From NCBI GenBank assembly GCA_946886565.1, contig CAMPIX010000001.1, positions 198,045 through 262,044 of the forward strand: 64,000 bases of DNA, written 5' to 3'. A program made the position numbers and the translations under genes. Positions 27,139 through 36,202 of the stretch are shown here, one piece after another. This stretch comes from an uncultured Altererythrobacter sp. GTDB taxonomy: Bacteria > Pseudomonadota > Alphaproteobacteria > Sphingomonadales > Sphingomonadaceae. Each line of letters starts with the position of its first letter. Position 1 is the stretch's first letter. Under the pieces are notes generated by a model, which worked only from the letters and a program-made list of their open reading frames with translations, did no database searches and was not told the origin of the DNA.

Positions 27139-27537
27139 TTATTCCTCGGGCGCGAAATCGAGCGCTGCGCTGTTGATGCAATAGCGCAGCCCGTCGGCGC
27201 CCGGGCCGTCGGGAAAGACGTGGCCGAGGTGCCCTTCGCACTTCGCGCAGGTCACTTCGGTGCGGACCATGCCGTGGCTGGTGTCGCGATGCTCCTCGAC
27301 CGCTTCGCCATCGGCGGGCGCGGTGAAGCTCGGCCAGCCCGAGCCGCTGTCGTACTTGTCGCCGCTCTCGAACAGCACCTGGCCGCAAGCGGCGCAGCGG
27401 TATTCGCCCGCAGCCTTGTTCTTGTCGTACTTGCCGGTGAAGGCGCGCTCGGTCCCGCCTTCGCGCAGCACGCCGTACTGCTCGGGCGTCAGCCGCGCGC
27501 GCCATTCGGCGTCGGTGAGGTTCATCTTGTCGGGCAT
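27139..27537 (-). CDS. msrB: Peptide-methionine (R)-S-oxide reductase
   Basis: A 132-residue MsrB that reduces the R-epimer of methionine sulfoxide. The zinc-binding pairs are CAAC and CAKC; conserved blocks are GSGWPSF and [10 protein letters not shown]; the catalytic cysteine is in [10 protein letters not shown]. It is preceded by a paired palindromic repeat at its 5' side. A TCTCC on the plus strand corresponds to a GGAGA ribosome site. Confidence 0.96.
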   Translation of the reverse strand: MPDKMNLTDAEWRARLTPEQYGVLREGGTERAFTGKYDKNKAAGEYRCAACGQVLFESGDKYDSGSGWPSFTAPADGEAVEEHRDTSHGMVRTEVTCAKCEGHLGHVFPDGPGADGLRYCINSAALDFAPEE

Positions 27538-27556
27538 GGCAGAGTCTCCTTGAACC

Positions 27557-27649
27557 GATCCCCCGCGAAGGCGGGGGTCTCAGGCAGTTGGAGTGAAATG
27601 AACGCAGCGCCAGTGGCCTGAGGTCCCGGCCTTCGCCGGGACTCGCAAG
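27557..27649. repeat. Paired palindromic repeat (CCCCGCCTTCGCGGGG family)
   Basis: CCCCCGCGAAGGCGGGGG near 27561-27578 and TCCCGGCCTTCGCCGGGA near 27624-27641 face each other, with CTCAGG/CCTGAGG flanks. This is the same family and arrangement as at 15.2 and 35.1 kb. The pair lies between msrB and the glutathione transferase gene. Confidence 0.85.
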
Positions 27650-27653
27650 TTTT

Positions 27654-28340
27654 TCAAACGTCCAGTTCGGCATAATGCCGAGGGGGCTGGATCACTTCCA
27701 TCCGCTCCGACAGCAGCGGACGGAACGACGGGCGGCTCTTGAACACCGAATACCAGCCGCGGGTCTGCTCGTGACCGGTCCAGTCGATGCCGCCCAGATA
27801 GTCGGCGACCGAGATCTGCGCCGCGGCGGCGAGATCGGCGAGGCTCATGGTGGCGCCCGCGAGCCAGGTGCGGTTGTCGACCAGCCAGTCGATATAGTCG
27901 AGGTGCCCGTGCGCCAGCTTCATCGCTTCGCGCAGCACCCGCGAATCGGGCGGTTGGCGCAGCACGAGCCGCTTCTTCATCCGCTCGTGCAGCAGCGGCA
28001 TGGTGACGTCGCCGAAGAAGTTCTCGTCGAACAGCGCGACCAGCCGGCGGATTTCCGCACGATTGACGGCGGTACCGTTGATCATCGGCGCCTGGTCGAC
28101 CGTCTCCTCGAAATACTCGCAGATCGCGCGGCTGTCGGCGAGCGCGATGCGCTTTTCGGGATCGCTCAGCACCGGGGTCCGTCCCGCCGGGTTGAGCGCC
28201 CAGAACTCGTCGCTCCCGTCCCACGGGTTCTCGCGCCAGAGCTCGTAGCCCACGCCTTTTTCGCTCAGGAGCAGGCGGACCTTGCGGCTGAAGGGGCAGA
28301 GCGGGAACTGATAGAGGCGCCACATATGCGCCCCGCTCAT
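27654..28340 (-). CDS. Glutathione S-transferase family protein
   Basis: A 228-residue GST. The thioredoxin-like N-terminal domain contains PLCPFSRKVRLLLSEKG with a CPFS active-site motif and LNPAGRTPVL with the cis-proline, then DSRAICEYFEE for glutathione binding. The C-terminal helical domain has WLAGATMSLADLAAAA. ATG at 28340 is used; a methionine five codons on (MWRLYQF) is equally plausible. The substrate is unknown. Confidence 0.88.
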   Translation of the reverse strand: MSGAHMWRLYQFPLCPFSRKVRLLLSEKGVGYELWRENPWDGSDEFWALNPAGRTPVLSDPEKRIALADSRAICEYFEETVDQAPMINGTAVNRAEIRRLVALFDENFFGDVTMPLLHERMKKRLVLRQPPDSRVLREAMKLAHGHLDYIDWLVDNRTWLAGATMSLADLAAAAQISVADYLGGIDWTGHEQTRGWYSVFKSRPSFRPLLSERMEVIQPPRHYAELDV

Positions 28341-28407
28341 GCCGGATCGGCGCGGGGCCGTCTACCGGCGCGTGGTGGCGGATGGCGGGTTTTGCGCAGG
28401 CGGGCCG

Positions 28408-28893
28408 CTATTGCGCGTCAAGGCGCGCCTGGTCGATGCCCGCGCGCAGCCGGTCGGCCATGATATCGAGCGCCGGCGCCATCGCCTCGATGCTGCCGGC
28501 CATCGCAGCCATCGCGTCCATCGCCTGCGGCAGTCTGCTCGCGGCACGGGCGGCCACGTCGCCCGCCTCGGGGTTCATCTTGCGCAATGTGAGGTCGGGA
28601 TCGACGCTGCCCGGATCGCCGGCAATCTCGGCCATCGGCTCCAGGATCGGGGCCAGCGGCAGGTCGAGCAGAACTTCGCCGAGCACGGCGATCGTGCTGG
28701 CCAGGTGTTCCTGCGTCGCCGGATCGGACAGGCGCTCGGACAGCGGCTCTTCGTAGCGCGGTTCATCGTAAGGCGGCGCAAGTTCGTAATCGCCGTAGAT
28801 GTCGCCTTCGTAATAGCCCCCCGGCGCCTGCGCGGCGGCGGCGGTGGGCAGCGCCAGCGCAGCGGCGGCGGCGGAAATGACGAGAATACGCAT
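28408..28893 (-). CDS. Exported hypothetical protein
   Basis: A 161-residue protein with a signal peptide (MRILVISAAAAALALPTAAA) followed by a tyrosine/aspartate/glutamate-rich segment (residues 25-50). The rest is alanine/methionine-rich and helical (AMDAMAAMAGSIEAMAPALD). The start ATG at 28893 is chosen because it begins the signal peptide. I do not recognise a family. It is followed downstream by the glutathione transferase gene. Confidence 0.65.
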   Translation of the reverse strand: MRILVISAAAAALALPTAAAAQAPGGYYEGDIYGDYELAPPYDEPRYEEPLSERLSDPATQEHLASTIAVLGEVLLDLPLAPILEPMAEIAGDPGSVDPDLTLRKMNPEAGDVAARAASRLPQAMDAMAAMAGSIEAMAPALDIMADRLRAGIDQARLDAQ

Positions 28894-28984
28894 GGATGTT
28901 CTCCGGGGTGTTCTCCGATTCGTGCACGAAATCACTGTCTTGCAGAGCCTTACCGCGCCGTGAACGATGCGGCGAAGCGTGCTC

Positions 28985-29350
28985 TCAGAGCCCCGAAGCG
29001 TCGAGCAGCAGCAGGCACGGCGGCATGACCCCCTCGAGCGCTTCCGGATCGCGCAGCGACTCGACCTCGGCCGCGAGCAGCCCGGCGACCTGTTCGCGGC
29101 CCATCCCGGTCTCGTCCATCAGCTGCGCCGAGCTGCGGACGAAGAACTCGCGTCCGCGTTCGCCGAGCGGCGGATAGTCGGCCATCGCCGGATCGCCCCG
29201 CGCCTGCCCCTCGGCGACGAGCGCGAAGGCGGTCGAGCAGCGCAGCGCGGTCTTCTGCTGAATGGTGAGCTCGGGCGCGGCGGGCTGCTGCGCGTGCGCC
29301 GCCGGGGCGAACACGGCCAGCGCCGCGACGGGAAGGAGAAAACGGATCAT
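28985..29350 (-). CDS. Small exported hypothetical protein
   Basis: A 121-residue protein with a signal peptide (MIRFLLPVAALAVFAPAAHA, cut before QQPAAPE). The mature part has two cysteines (LRCSTAFALV and MPPCLLLLD) that could form a disulfide, and is mostly helical. The start ATG at 29350 has an AGGAGAA-like upstream context only weakly. No family is recognised. It is divergent from the dehydrogenase gene, with a 110-base shared promoter region. Confidence 0.65.
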   Translation of the reverse strand: MIRFLLPVAALAVFAPAAHAQQPAAPELTIQQKTALRCSTAFALVAEGQARGDPAMADYPPLGERGREFFVRSSAQLMDETGMGREQVAGLLAAEVESLRDPEALEGVMPPCLLLLDASGL

Positions 29351-29460
29351 GGCGCGTGCCCTATACGAGCCAAGATGAACGCGAGCCAAGGCCCCGCGGT
29401 TGACGCCCCCGCCGCGCACCGCCATCTCGGCGCGCAAGCACGAGCAACGAGGAATTTCCG

Positions 29461-30891
29461 ATGGCCGACCACCCCTCCCTCCACCTGCTGATCGCCGGCG
29501 AGAAGGTTTCGGGCGGCGGCCGCGACACCGCCGAGGTGATCGACCCCGCGACCGGCGAGACGATCGGCGCGGTGCCGCACGCCACACCCGAAGACCTCGA
29601 CCGCGCGCTCGACGCCGCGGCCCGGGGCTTTCGCACCTGGCGCGACACCCCGGCGGACAAGCGCGCGGCGATCCTGACCAAAGCCGCCGGCCTGATCCGC
29701 GAGCGCGCGGGCGAGATCGGCCAGGCGCTCACCCGCGAACAGGGCAAGCCGGTCAAGGAAGCGGTCGGCGAGACGATTTACTGCGCGATGCTGCTCGAAT
29801 TCTATGCGCAGGAAATCAAGCGCATCTATGGCCGCACGCTGGTGCGCCCCGCGGGCCAGCGGGTCGAGGTGCAGTACCACCCGGTCGGCCCGGTCGCGGG
29901 ATTCGCGGCGTGGAACTTCCCCGCGATCAACGTCATGCGCAAGATCGGCGGCGCGCTCGCCGCGGGCTGCTCCACCATCGTCAAGCCGAGCGAAGAGACC
30001 CCGGCGGCGGGGATCGCGCTGGTCCAGGCGCTGCTCGACGCGGGCGTGCCGGGCGACGCGGTGCAGTGCGTGTTCGGCGTGCCGGATGACGTGAGCCGCC
30101 ACCTGCTGGGCTCGCCGGTGATCCGGAAAGTGACCTTCACCGGCTCGACCGCGGTCGGCAAGCATCTGGCGAAGCTCGCGGCGGACGATCTCAAGATCGC
30201 GACGATGGAACTCGGCGGCCACGCCCCGGTGCTGGTGTTCGAGGACAGCGATATCGACCAGGTGCTCGATACGATGGTCGCGGCGAAATACCGCAACGCC
30301 GGGCAGGTCTGCGTCAGCCCGACGCGTTTCCTGATCGAGGAGCCGGTGTTCGCAAAATTCCGCGACGGCTTCGTCGAACGGGCGAAGAAGGTCGCGGTCG
30401 GCAACGGCTTCGACGAGGGCACGCAGATGGGCCCGATGGCCAATGCGCGCGGGCTCGATTCGCTCGACCAGCGGATCGCCGACGCGAAAGACAAGGGCGC
30501 GAAGCTGCTGACCGGCGGCGCGCGGATCGGCAACCGCGGATTCTTCCACGAGCCGACGGTGCTCGGCGAAGTCCCCACCGAGGCCGAGATCATGAACGAG
30601 GAGCCGTTCGGCCCGGTCGCCGTCCTCAACCCGATGCAGGGCGAGGACGCGATGATCGAGGAAGCCAATCGCCTGCCCTACGGCCTCGCCGCCTATGCCT
30701 GGACGAACGACCCGGCGCGCCGCCGCCGCCTCGCCGCCGAAGTCGAAGCGGGCATGCTGGCGATCAACGGCGCCAGCGTCTCGGCGGTCGACGCGCCGTT
30801 CGGCGGGGTGAAGTGGTCGGGCTACGGCAGCGAGGACGGGCGCGAAGGCGTCATGGCCTGCATGGTGCCCAAGACCATCCACGAAGGCTGA
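29461..30891 (+). CDS. gabD: NAD(P)-dependent succinate-semialdehyde dehydrogenase-like protein
   Basis: A 476-residue aldehyde dehydrogenase. Conserved blocks are GPVAGFAAWNFPA, FTGSTAVGKHLA, the catalytic Glu in MELGGHAP, the nucleophile in NAGQVCVSPTRF and NEEPFGPVA. The length and the GYGSEDGREG C-terminal motif fit succinate-semialdehyde dehydrogenases, but substrate assignment within this family is uncertain. A GAGGAA ribosome site precedes the ATG. It is monocistronic with a repeat pair downstream. Confidence 0.88.
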   Translation: MADHPSLHLLIAGEKVSGGGRDTAEVIDPATGETIGAVPHATPEDLDRALDAAARGFRTWRDTPADKRAAILTKAAGLIRERAGEIGQALTREQGKPVKEAVGETIYCAMLLEFYAQEIKRIYGRTLVRPAGQRVEVQYHPVGPVAGFAAWNFPAINVMRKIGGALAAGCSTIVKPSEETPAAGIALVQALLDAGVPGDAVQCVFGVPDDVSRHLLGSPVIRKVTFTGSTAVGKHLAKLAADDLKIATMELGGHAPVLVFEDSDIDQVLDTMVAAKYRNAGQVCVSPTRFLIEEPVFAKFRDGFVERAKKVAVGNGFDEGTQMGPMANARGLDSLDQRIADAKDKGAKLLTGGARIGNRGFFHEPTVLGEVPTEAEIMNEEPFGPVAVLNPMQGEDAMIEEANRLPYGLAAYAWTNDPARRRRLAAEVEAGMLAINGASVSAVDAPFGGVKWSGYGSEDGREGVMACMVPKTIHEG

Positions 30892-30915
30892 TCTCAGGCG
30901 GCCATCACACAACCC

Positions 30916-31004
30916 CCGTTCGTCCTGAGCTTGTCGAAGGACCGCCCTTTTTCTAGCGCAGCGCGAAACCAAGAGCGGGGCTTCGACAAGCTCAGCCCGA
31001 ACGG
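30916..31004. repeat. Paired inverted repeat (CTTCGACAAGCTCAG family)
   Basis: GTCCTGAGCTTGTCGAAGGAC (within 30921-30941) and GGCTTCGACAAGCTCAGCCC (30979-30998) are inverted copies about 40 bases apart, flanked by CCGTTCG/CGAACGG. A related single copy lies at 37.39 kb. It sits between two dehydrogenase genes and may act as a transcript-end structure. Confidence 0.8.
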
Positions 31005-31024
31005 ATTTCCTGGAGTGTTTGATT

Positions 31025-32137
<1,113 letters not shown>

Positions 32138-32193
32138 CGGCGCCCCGGGCCGGGATACAGGTGGCGGATCGAAACCCAGTGGGAGAGCCTGCG

Positions 32194-32574
32194 ATGTACA
32201 GCCACATGATGGTCGGGTCGAACGACCTCGACCGCTCGAAGACGTTCTACGACGCCACGTTCAAGGCGATGGGCGGGCGCGAGGGCATGGTCGATCCCAA
32301 GGGGCGGCTGATGTACGTCCACAATGGCGGCGTGTTCATGGTCACCAGCCCGATCGACGGCGAGCCCGCGACGCACGGCAACGGCTGCACGGTCGGCTTC
32401 GCGATGAGCCCCGAGCAGGCCGATGCCTGGCACGAGGCGGGCGTCGCCAACGGCGGGACCGCGATCGAGGACCCGCCGGGCGTGCGCGAAGGCGGCGGCA
32501 TGAAGATGTACCTCGCCTACCTGCGCGATCCAGACGGCAACAAGCTCTGCGCGCTGCACCGGATGGAATCCTGA
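32194..32574 (+). CDS. VOC (glyoxalase/bleomycin-resistance) family protein
   Basis: A 126-residue single-domain VOC protein. It starts MYSHMMVGSNDLDRSKTFYD and ends YLRDPDGNKLCALH, the two conserved ends of the fold; His and Glu positions compatible with a metal site are present. In several proteobacteria a VOC protein sits between frmA and fghA, so a role in aldehyde or glutathione-adduct handling is plausible but unproven. A GGGAGA ribosome site is upstream. Confidence 0.85.
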   Translation: MYSHMMVGSNDLDRSKTFYDATFKAMGGREGMVDPKGRLMYVHNGGVFMVTSPIDGEPATHGNGCTVGFAMSPEQADAWHEAGVANGGTAIEDPPGVREGGGMKMYLAYLRDPDGNKLCALHRMES

Positions 32575-32600
32575 CCCGATCGCTGCGCGGCGAACAGGGA

Positions 32601-33080
32601 TTGCTGGCGGACCTCGGCTCGCTTGCGATCCCCTTCGCCGCGCATGAGCACGCGGCGGTCTTCACCGTCGCCGAAAGTGGCGCGCTCCACGCCGAGATTC
32701 CCGGCGCACACACCAAGAACCTGTTCCTCAAGGACAACGCGGGTGCGTTCTGGCTGGTGACCGTGGCCGCCGAGGCGCGCGTCGACCTCAAGGCCCTGCC
32801 CGCCGCGATCGGCTGCAAGCGCGTCAGCTTCGCCAAGGCGGAGGACATGAAGCGCCTGCTCGGCATAACCCCCGGCTCGGTCACGCCGCTGGCGATGATC
32901 AACGCCGCGCCGGGCAGCGTGACCGCGGTGCTCGACGCAGCGTTGGCTGCGGCGGAGCGGATCAACGTCCACCCTTTGCGCAACACCGCGACGGTGGGGC
33001 TGTCGGGCGCGGACGTGCTGCGTCTGCTGCATCACTGGAGCCATGCCCCGGTGGTGGCGCCTGTCCCCATCCAGTCTTAG
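32601..33080 (+). CDS. YbaK/ProX-type prolyl-tRNA deacylase-like protein
   Basis: A protein of about 159 residues with the YbaK/EbsC editing fold: HEHAAVFTVAESG, GAHTKNLFLKD (the conserved lysine), and SVTPLAMINAAPGSV with the GxxxP loop. It resembles ProXp-ala, which hydrolyses Ala-tRNA-Pro. The start is uncertain: no ATG is available and TTG at 32601 is used, while a CTG at 32571 overlapping the VOC stop would add ten residues. It is co-directional with its neighbours. Confidence 0.85.
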   Translation: MLADLGSLAIPFAAHEHAAVFTVAESGALHAEIPGAHTKNLFLKDNAGAFWLVTVAAEARVDLKALPAAIGCKRVSFAKAEDMKRLLGITPGSVTPLAMINAAPGSVTAVLDAALAAAERINVHPLRNTATVGLSGADVLRLLHHWSHAPVVAPVPIQS

Positions 33081-33150
33081 CACTGCAGGGAGACACAGAG
33101 ACGCGAGATTTCCGCTCGCGGCAAGACAGTATCAGAAAGAAGAAGTTTGG

Positions 33151-33297
33151 TTCACGCAAAGGCGCAAAGTCGCGAAGATGCTGGCCCCGCGGCGCAGCCG
33201 CACTCTAAATTTCAGTCCAGCGCTAACAGATAATGCGCCTCCGGCGCGGGCATGAGCAGCCTCTTCGCGCCTTCGCGCCTTCGCGCCTTTGCGTGAA
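33151..33297. repeat. Long-spaced inverted repeat (TTCACGCAAAGGCGC)
   Basis: TTCACGCAAAGGCGC at 33151-33165 is exactly inverted at 33283-33297, with tandem CTTCGCGC units next to the right arm and CGCGAAG next to the left. The 117 bases between hold no gene. It resembles a dispersed palindromic element and occupies the gap between the YbaK-like gene and fghA. Confidence 0.8.
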
Positions 33298-33354
33298 TCC
33301 AAACCGGAACCGCCCTATCGACTTTCGCCGAGGCTTGCGGGTAAGCCACCGCCC

Positions 33355-34194
33355 ATGACCATCGAAACCGTCAGCGAAAGCCGCAGCCACGGCGGCGCGC
33401 AGGGTGTGTACTCGCACGCCTCGGCCGAAACGGGCACCACGATGACCTTCTCGGTGTTCGTCCCGGACCATGCCGAGGGCACGAAGCTGCCCGTCCTCTG
33501 GTATCTCTCGGGCCTCACCTGCACCCACGCCAACGTCACCGAGAAGGGCGAGTACCGGCAGGCATGCGCCGAACACGGGGTGATCTTCGTCGCCCCCGAC
33601 ACCAGCCCGCGCGGTGACGACGTGCCCGATGCCGAAGACGAATACGATTTCGGCAAGGGTGCCGGGTTCTACCTCGACGCGACGCAGGAACCGTGGGCGA
33701 AGCACTACCGCATGCGCAGCTACCTCGAGCGCGAGCTGCCCGAGGTGATCGCCGCCAACTTCCCCGCCGACATGGCGCGCCAGTCGATCACCGGCCACTC
33801 GATGGGCGGCCACGGCGCGCTGACCATCGGCTTGCGTGAGCCCCGACGCTTCCGCTCGATCAGCGCCTTCAGCCCCATCGTCGCGCCGAGCGAAGTGCCG
33901 TGGGGCGAAAAGGCGCTCGGCCGCTATCTGGGGGACGATCGCCAGTCATGGCGCGAATACGACGCCGTCGCGCTGATCGAGGACGGCGCCCGCCACGATC
34001 ACCTGCTGATCGATCAGGGCACCGCCGACCAGTTCCTCGTCGAACACCTGCGCCCCCACCGCCTCGCCGAAGCCTGCGAGGCGGCCAACATCGAGGCCAC
34101 GATCCGCCTGCAGGCGGGCTACGACCATTCGTACTACTTCATCTCGACCTTCATGACCGAGCATGTGCGGTGGCACGCGAGGTGGTTGGGGTGA
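33355..34194 (+). CDS. fghA: S-formylglutathione hydrolase
   Basis: A 279-residue esterase-D family hydrolase that releases formate and glutathione, completing the pathway begun by frmA. Nucleophile Ser is in GHSMGGHGAL, Asp in LIDQGTADQFL and His in GYDHSYYFI. YLSGLTCTHANVTEKG is diagnostic for the family. The start ATG at 33355 gives the usual N-terminus; upstream sequence is the palindromic repeat. Confidence 0.95.
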   Translation: MTIETVSESRSHGGAQGVYSHASAETGTTMTFSVFVPDHAEGTKLPVLWYLSGLTCTHANVTEKGEYRQACAEHGVIFVAPDTSPRGDDVPDAEDEYDFGKGAGFYLDATQEPWAKHYRMRSYLERELPEVIAANFPADMARQSITGHSMGGHGALTIGLREPRRFRSISAFSPIVAPSEVPWGEKALGRYLGDDRQSWREYDAVALIEDGARHDHLLIDQGTADQFLVEHLRPHRLAEACEAANIEATIRLQAGYDHSYYFISTFMTEHVRWHARWLG

Positions 34195-34237
34195 GGGGAT
34201 TGGACGGCTGCGGGCAATCCTGTTGCGGACGTTTGCA

Positions 34238-34675
34238 TTAGCCCCGACGCGGCCAAGAACCCGCCTCTACTGCCGCAATCACCTGTTTTACAGTGATCGG
34301 CTGCATCTTGTCCGGCGGCCCCCAAGTTTTCATAGCCCAGAGCCAAAGCGCAAGCAGAGCGAAGGTGATCGCGATCCCTCCTACCGCGCCGAAATCAAGT
34401 AAAGCGGCAACCACGCCCCCGACTACGGCTACAGGAATGATCAGAAGACCGTTCCAGCATGAAAAGCCTTCAGGGCCAAAGTGGTCGCTCCATCCTTCAT
34501 GCAATGCCGTCAGATCAGTTCCAAATCGCTCCTGCAATGAGGTGAAGAAGTCCACCGCGTCATCGCCGTCCATTCCGAGGTCCTGCAACAAACGCGAAGA
34601 CGCATCGATTTCGGTCGGCGAAAGACCACGCTCCTTCGCCAGCATTTCCACCACTTCGTTTGCTGCCCTCTCCAT
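34238..34675 (-). CDS. Membrane protein with acyl-carrier-like (DUF1493-type) N-terminus
   Basis: A 145-residue protein. Residues 1-70 resemble the DUF1493 acyl-carrier-like fold: SSRLLQDLGMDGDDAVDFFT, with a Gly-Met-Asp-Gly-Asp in place of the DSL phosphopantetheine motif and no serine at the attachment point. Two hydrophobic segments follow (LLIIPVAVVGGVVAALL and GIAITFALLALWLWAM). The C-terminus (PITVKQVIAAVEAGSWP) again looks like the end of a carrier fold. Its codon use is less GC-rich than its neighbours. Function is unknown; it is convergent with fghA. Confidence 0.65.
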   Translation of the reverse strand: MERAANEVVEMLAKERGLSPTEIDASSRLLQDLGMDGDDAVDFFTSLQERFGTDLTALHEGWSDHFGPEGFSCWNGLLIIPVAVVGGVVAALLDFGAVGGIAITFALLALWLWAMKTWGPPDKMQPITVKQVIAAVEAGSWPRRG

Positions 34676-34816
34676 TCGTAGAGGCTATCCGGCTTTGGAG
34701 CGTGTGGAAACTCATTGTCCGCTTGCCCCCGAAGGCAGACATTTTCCTACACGCCTTGCGCCTGCTAGCTTCCGGCCTTGCTCTTTCGCATCGTGATGAC
34801 CCGGCCACGGCCCGCG

Positions 34817-34909
34817 CAAGGTGACACCGCCGCGGGCCAAGGCGACACTTTTTCGGCGCAAAGTGACACTTCGCGCGGACAAGGCGACACTTTCGCGCGC
34901 AAGGCGACA
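34817..34909. repeat. 21-bp tandem array, about five units (CAAGGCGACACTT)
   Basis: Units begin at 34817, 34838, 34859, 34880 and 34900, spaced 21, 21, 21 and 20 bases. Each starts CAAGGCGACACTT or a close variant (CAAGGTGACAC, CAAAGTGACACTT) and continues into a CG-rich stretch. Two-helical-turn spacing would place all copies on one DNA face. The array is 140 bases upstream of the carrier-like gene on the minus strand. Confidence 0.8.
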
Positions 34910-34987
34910 AAACTTCGCCTGGACTGTGTAACATGCGGTCCATGTCTCGCCTGGTGAGAGGGCGAATCGGTTGCCTCCCATTCCATC

Positions 34988-35074
34988 GTCATCCCGGACT
35001 TGATCCGGGATCCAGCTTGCTTCGGCGCAGCGCTCAAGGGGGAAGCGGGACCCCGGATCAAGTCCGGGGTGACG
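34988..35074. repeat. Paired inverted repeat (CCCGGACTTGATCCGGG family)
   Basis: ATCCCGGACTTGATCCGGGAT (within 34991-35011) and ACCCCGGATCAAGTCCGGGGT (35050-35070) are mutually inverted and each is itself nearly palindromic. GTC/GAC flanks match. A dispersed repeat of this type is common in sphingomonads (established for the group, not tested here). Confidence 0.85.
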
Positions 35075-35079
35075 AATTG

Positions 35080-35184
35080 GTGTGTGAGTCCCCGCGGAGG
35101 CGGGGACCTCGGGAGGCAATGGACGACATCAAACTGCCGTCCGACCAGGCGGCCTGAGGCCCCCGCCTTCGCGGGGGCTCGCGG
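35080..35184. repeat. Paired palindromic repeat (CCCCGCCTTCGCGGGG family)
   Basis: GTCCCCGCGGAGGCGGGGAC (35088-35107) and CCCCCGCCTTCGCGGGGG (35160-35177), with CCTC and CCTGAGG flanks, form a third copy of the family seen at 15.2 and 27.6 kb. It lies directly 3' of metW. Confidence 0.85.
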
Positions 35185-35189
35185 GTTAG

Positions 35190-35783
35190 CTACCCCCGCC
35201 GCACCTCGAACAGCGCGTACTCCGCGCGCCAGTTGGCACCGCTTGCGCCCACCTCGCGGTCGGCGGTGAAGAACCAGCGGTTCTCGATGGCCACGCCGAG
35301 CGCGGCGGTCAGTTCCTCGAAGTCCTTGACCGTCACATGGTGGATGTTGGCCGTCTCGTACCAGCTCACCGGCAGGTGGCGCGTCACCGGCATGCGGCCG
35401 CGGCGCGCGAGTGCCCAGCGCATGCGCCAGTAGGCGAAGTTGGGGAAGGAGACGAACGCGCGACGGCCCACGCGCAGCAGCTCGGCCAGCATGCGGTCAG
35501 GGCGCGCGGCGGTCTGCAACGTCTGGCTGAGGATCGCCACGTCGAACGCCCCGTCGGGGTAGAAGGCGAGGTCGCGGTCGGCATCGCCCTGCACCACGCT
35601 GAGGCCCCGCGCGACGCAGCGTTCGACCAGCGCAGGGTCGATCTCGATCCCGCGCGCGTCCACCCCCTTGTCGCGCCGCAGCGCCGCCATCAGCGCCCCG
35701 TCGCCGCAGCCGACGTCGAGCACGCGGGTTCCTTGCGGCACCTGCCGCGCGATCACCGCGAGGTCGGGGCGCAGGGCGGTCAT
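35190..35783 (-). CDS. metW: Methionine biosynthesis protein MetW
   Basis: A 197-residue class I methyltransferase-like protein: VLDVGCGDGALMAAL (motif I), GIEIDPALV, FDVAILSQTLQT and FPNFAYWRMRW, the last characteristic of MetW. MetW works with MetX homoserine O-acyltransferase, whose gene is just upstream; the two are separated by a small acetyltransferase gene. It starts in a four-base overlap (ATGA) with that gene. Confidence 0.93.
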   Translation of the reverse strand: MTALRPDLAVIARQVPQGTRVLDVGCGDGALMAALRRDKGVDARGIEIDPALVERCVARGLSVVQGDADRDLAFYPDGAFDVAILSQTLQTAARPDRMLAELLRVGRRAFVSFPNFAYWRMRWALARRGRMPVTRHLPVSWYETANIHHVTVKDFEELTAALGVAIENRWFFTADREVGASGANWRAEYALFEVRRG

Positions 35784-36202
35784 TCCTGAAAGACCTTGCG
35801 GTCGATCAGCATCGTCCGCTCGGGCCAGGGATAGCGTTTCCACCCGTGCGCTTCGTAAAAAGCCTGCGCATCCTTGGTGAACAGCAGCCAGCGTCCGACC
35901 TCGGCGAACCGCGCATCCGCCCGCAGCCGCTCGATCATCGCGCCCGCCAGACCTTTGCCGCGGTGCGGTGGAAGAACGTAGACGTCGTTGAGGTAGGCGA
36001 TCGTCACGCGATCGGTAATCAGCCTCGCCATCGCGATCTGCCTGTCGCCGTGCCATATCGATATCACGTGCGAATTGCCGATCGCCCGACTTACGAGATC
36101 GAGCGAGATGCCCTCGTTCCAGTAAGACGTGGTGAGGAATGCGTGCGCCTCCGCCGCGTCGGCTCCGTCGCGCCATTCGTAGCCTTCGGGCAGCTCAACC
36201 AT
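35780..36202 (-). CDS. GNAT family N-acetyltransferase
   Basis: A 140-residue GNAT protein. [20 protein letters not shown] is motif A with the RGKGLA acetyl-CoA loop, and [13 protein letters not shown] is the conserved C-terminal block. The start ATG at 36202 overlaps the metX end by eight bases, and the gene ends overlapping metW, so it is embedded in the metX-metW operon. Whether it modifies an amino acid, a protein or an antibiotic is unknown. Confidence 0.88.
   Translation of the reverse strand: MVELPEGYEWRDGADAAEAHAFLTTSYWNEGISLDLVSRAIGNSHVISIWHGDRQIAMARLITDRVTIAYLNDVYVLPPHRGKGLAGAMIERLRADARFAEVGRWLLFTKDAQAFYEAHGWKRYPWPERTMLIDRKVFQE

Larger units (their letters stand above)
34676..35189. 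other. Repeat-filled intergenic region
   Basis: About 515 bases between the carrier-like gene and metW. It holds no convincing gene. It contains a 21-bp tandem array (34.82-34.91 kb) and two different palindromic repeat pairs (34.99-35.07 and 35.08-35.18 kb), listed separately. Open frames across it reflect the repeats. Confidence 0.8.

Noticed and set aside
30937..31018. A small gene upstream of frmA
   Set aside because: The open frame is made of the inverted repeat pair and has no ribosome site.
34712..35119. A minus-strand frame with a seven-residue peptide repeat (SVTLRRK-like)
   Set aside because: The peptide repeat is just the 21-bp tandem array read in frame, and its N-terminus is a palindromic repeat; no ribosome site and no unique coding part.
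34676..35189. A CRISPR array
   Set aside because: The 21-bp units are contiguous without spacers, and no cas gene is present. No other regularly spaced repeat was seen in the window, so the Tn7-like element is not a CRISPR-associated transposon as far as visible.
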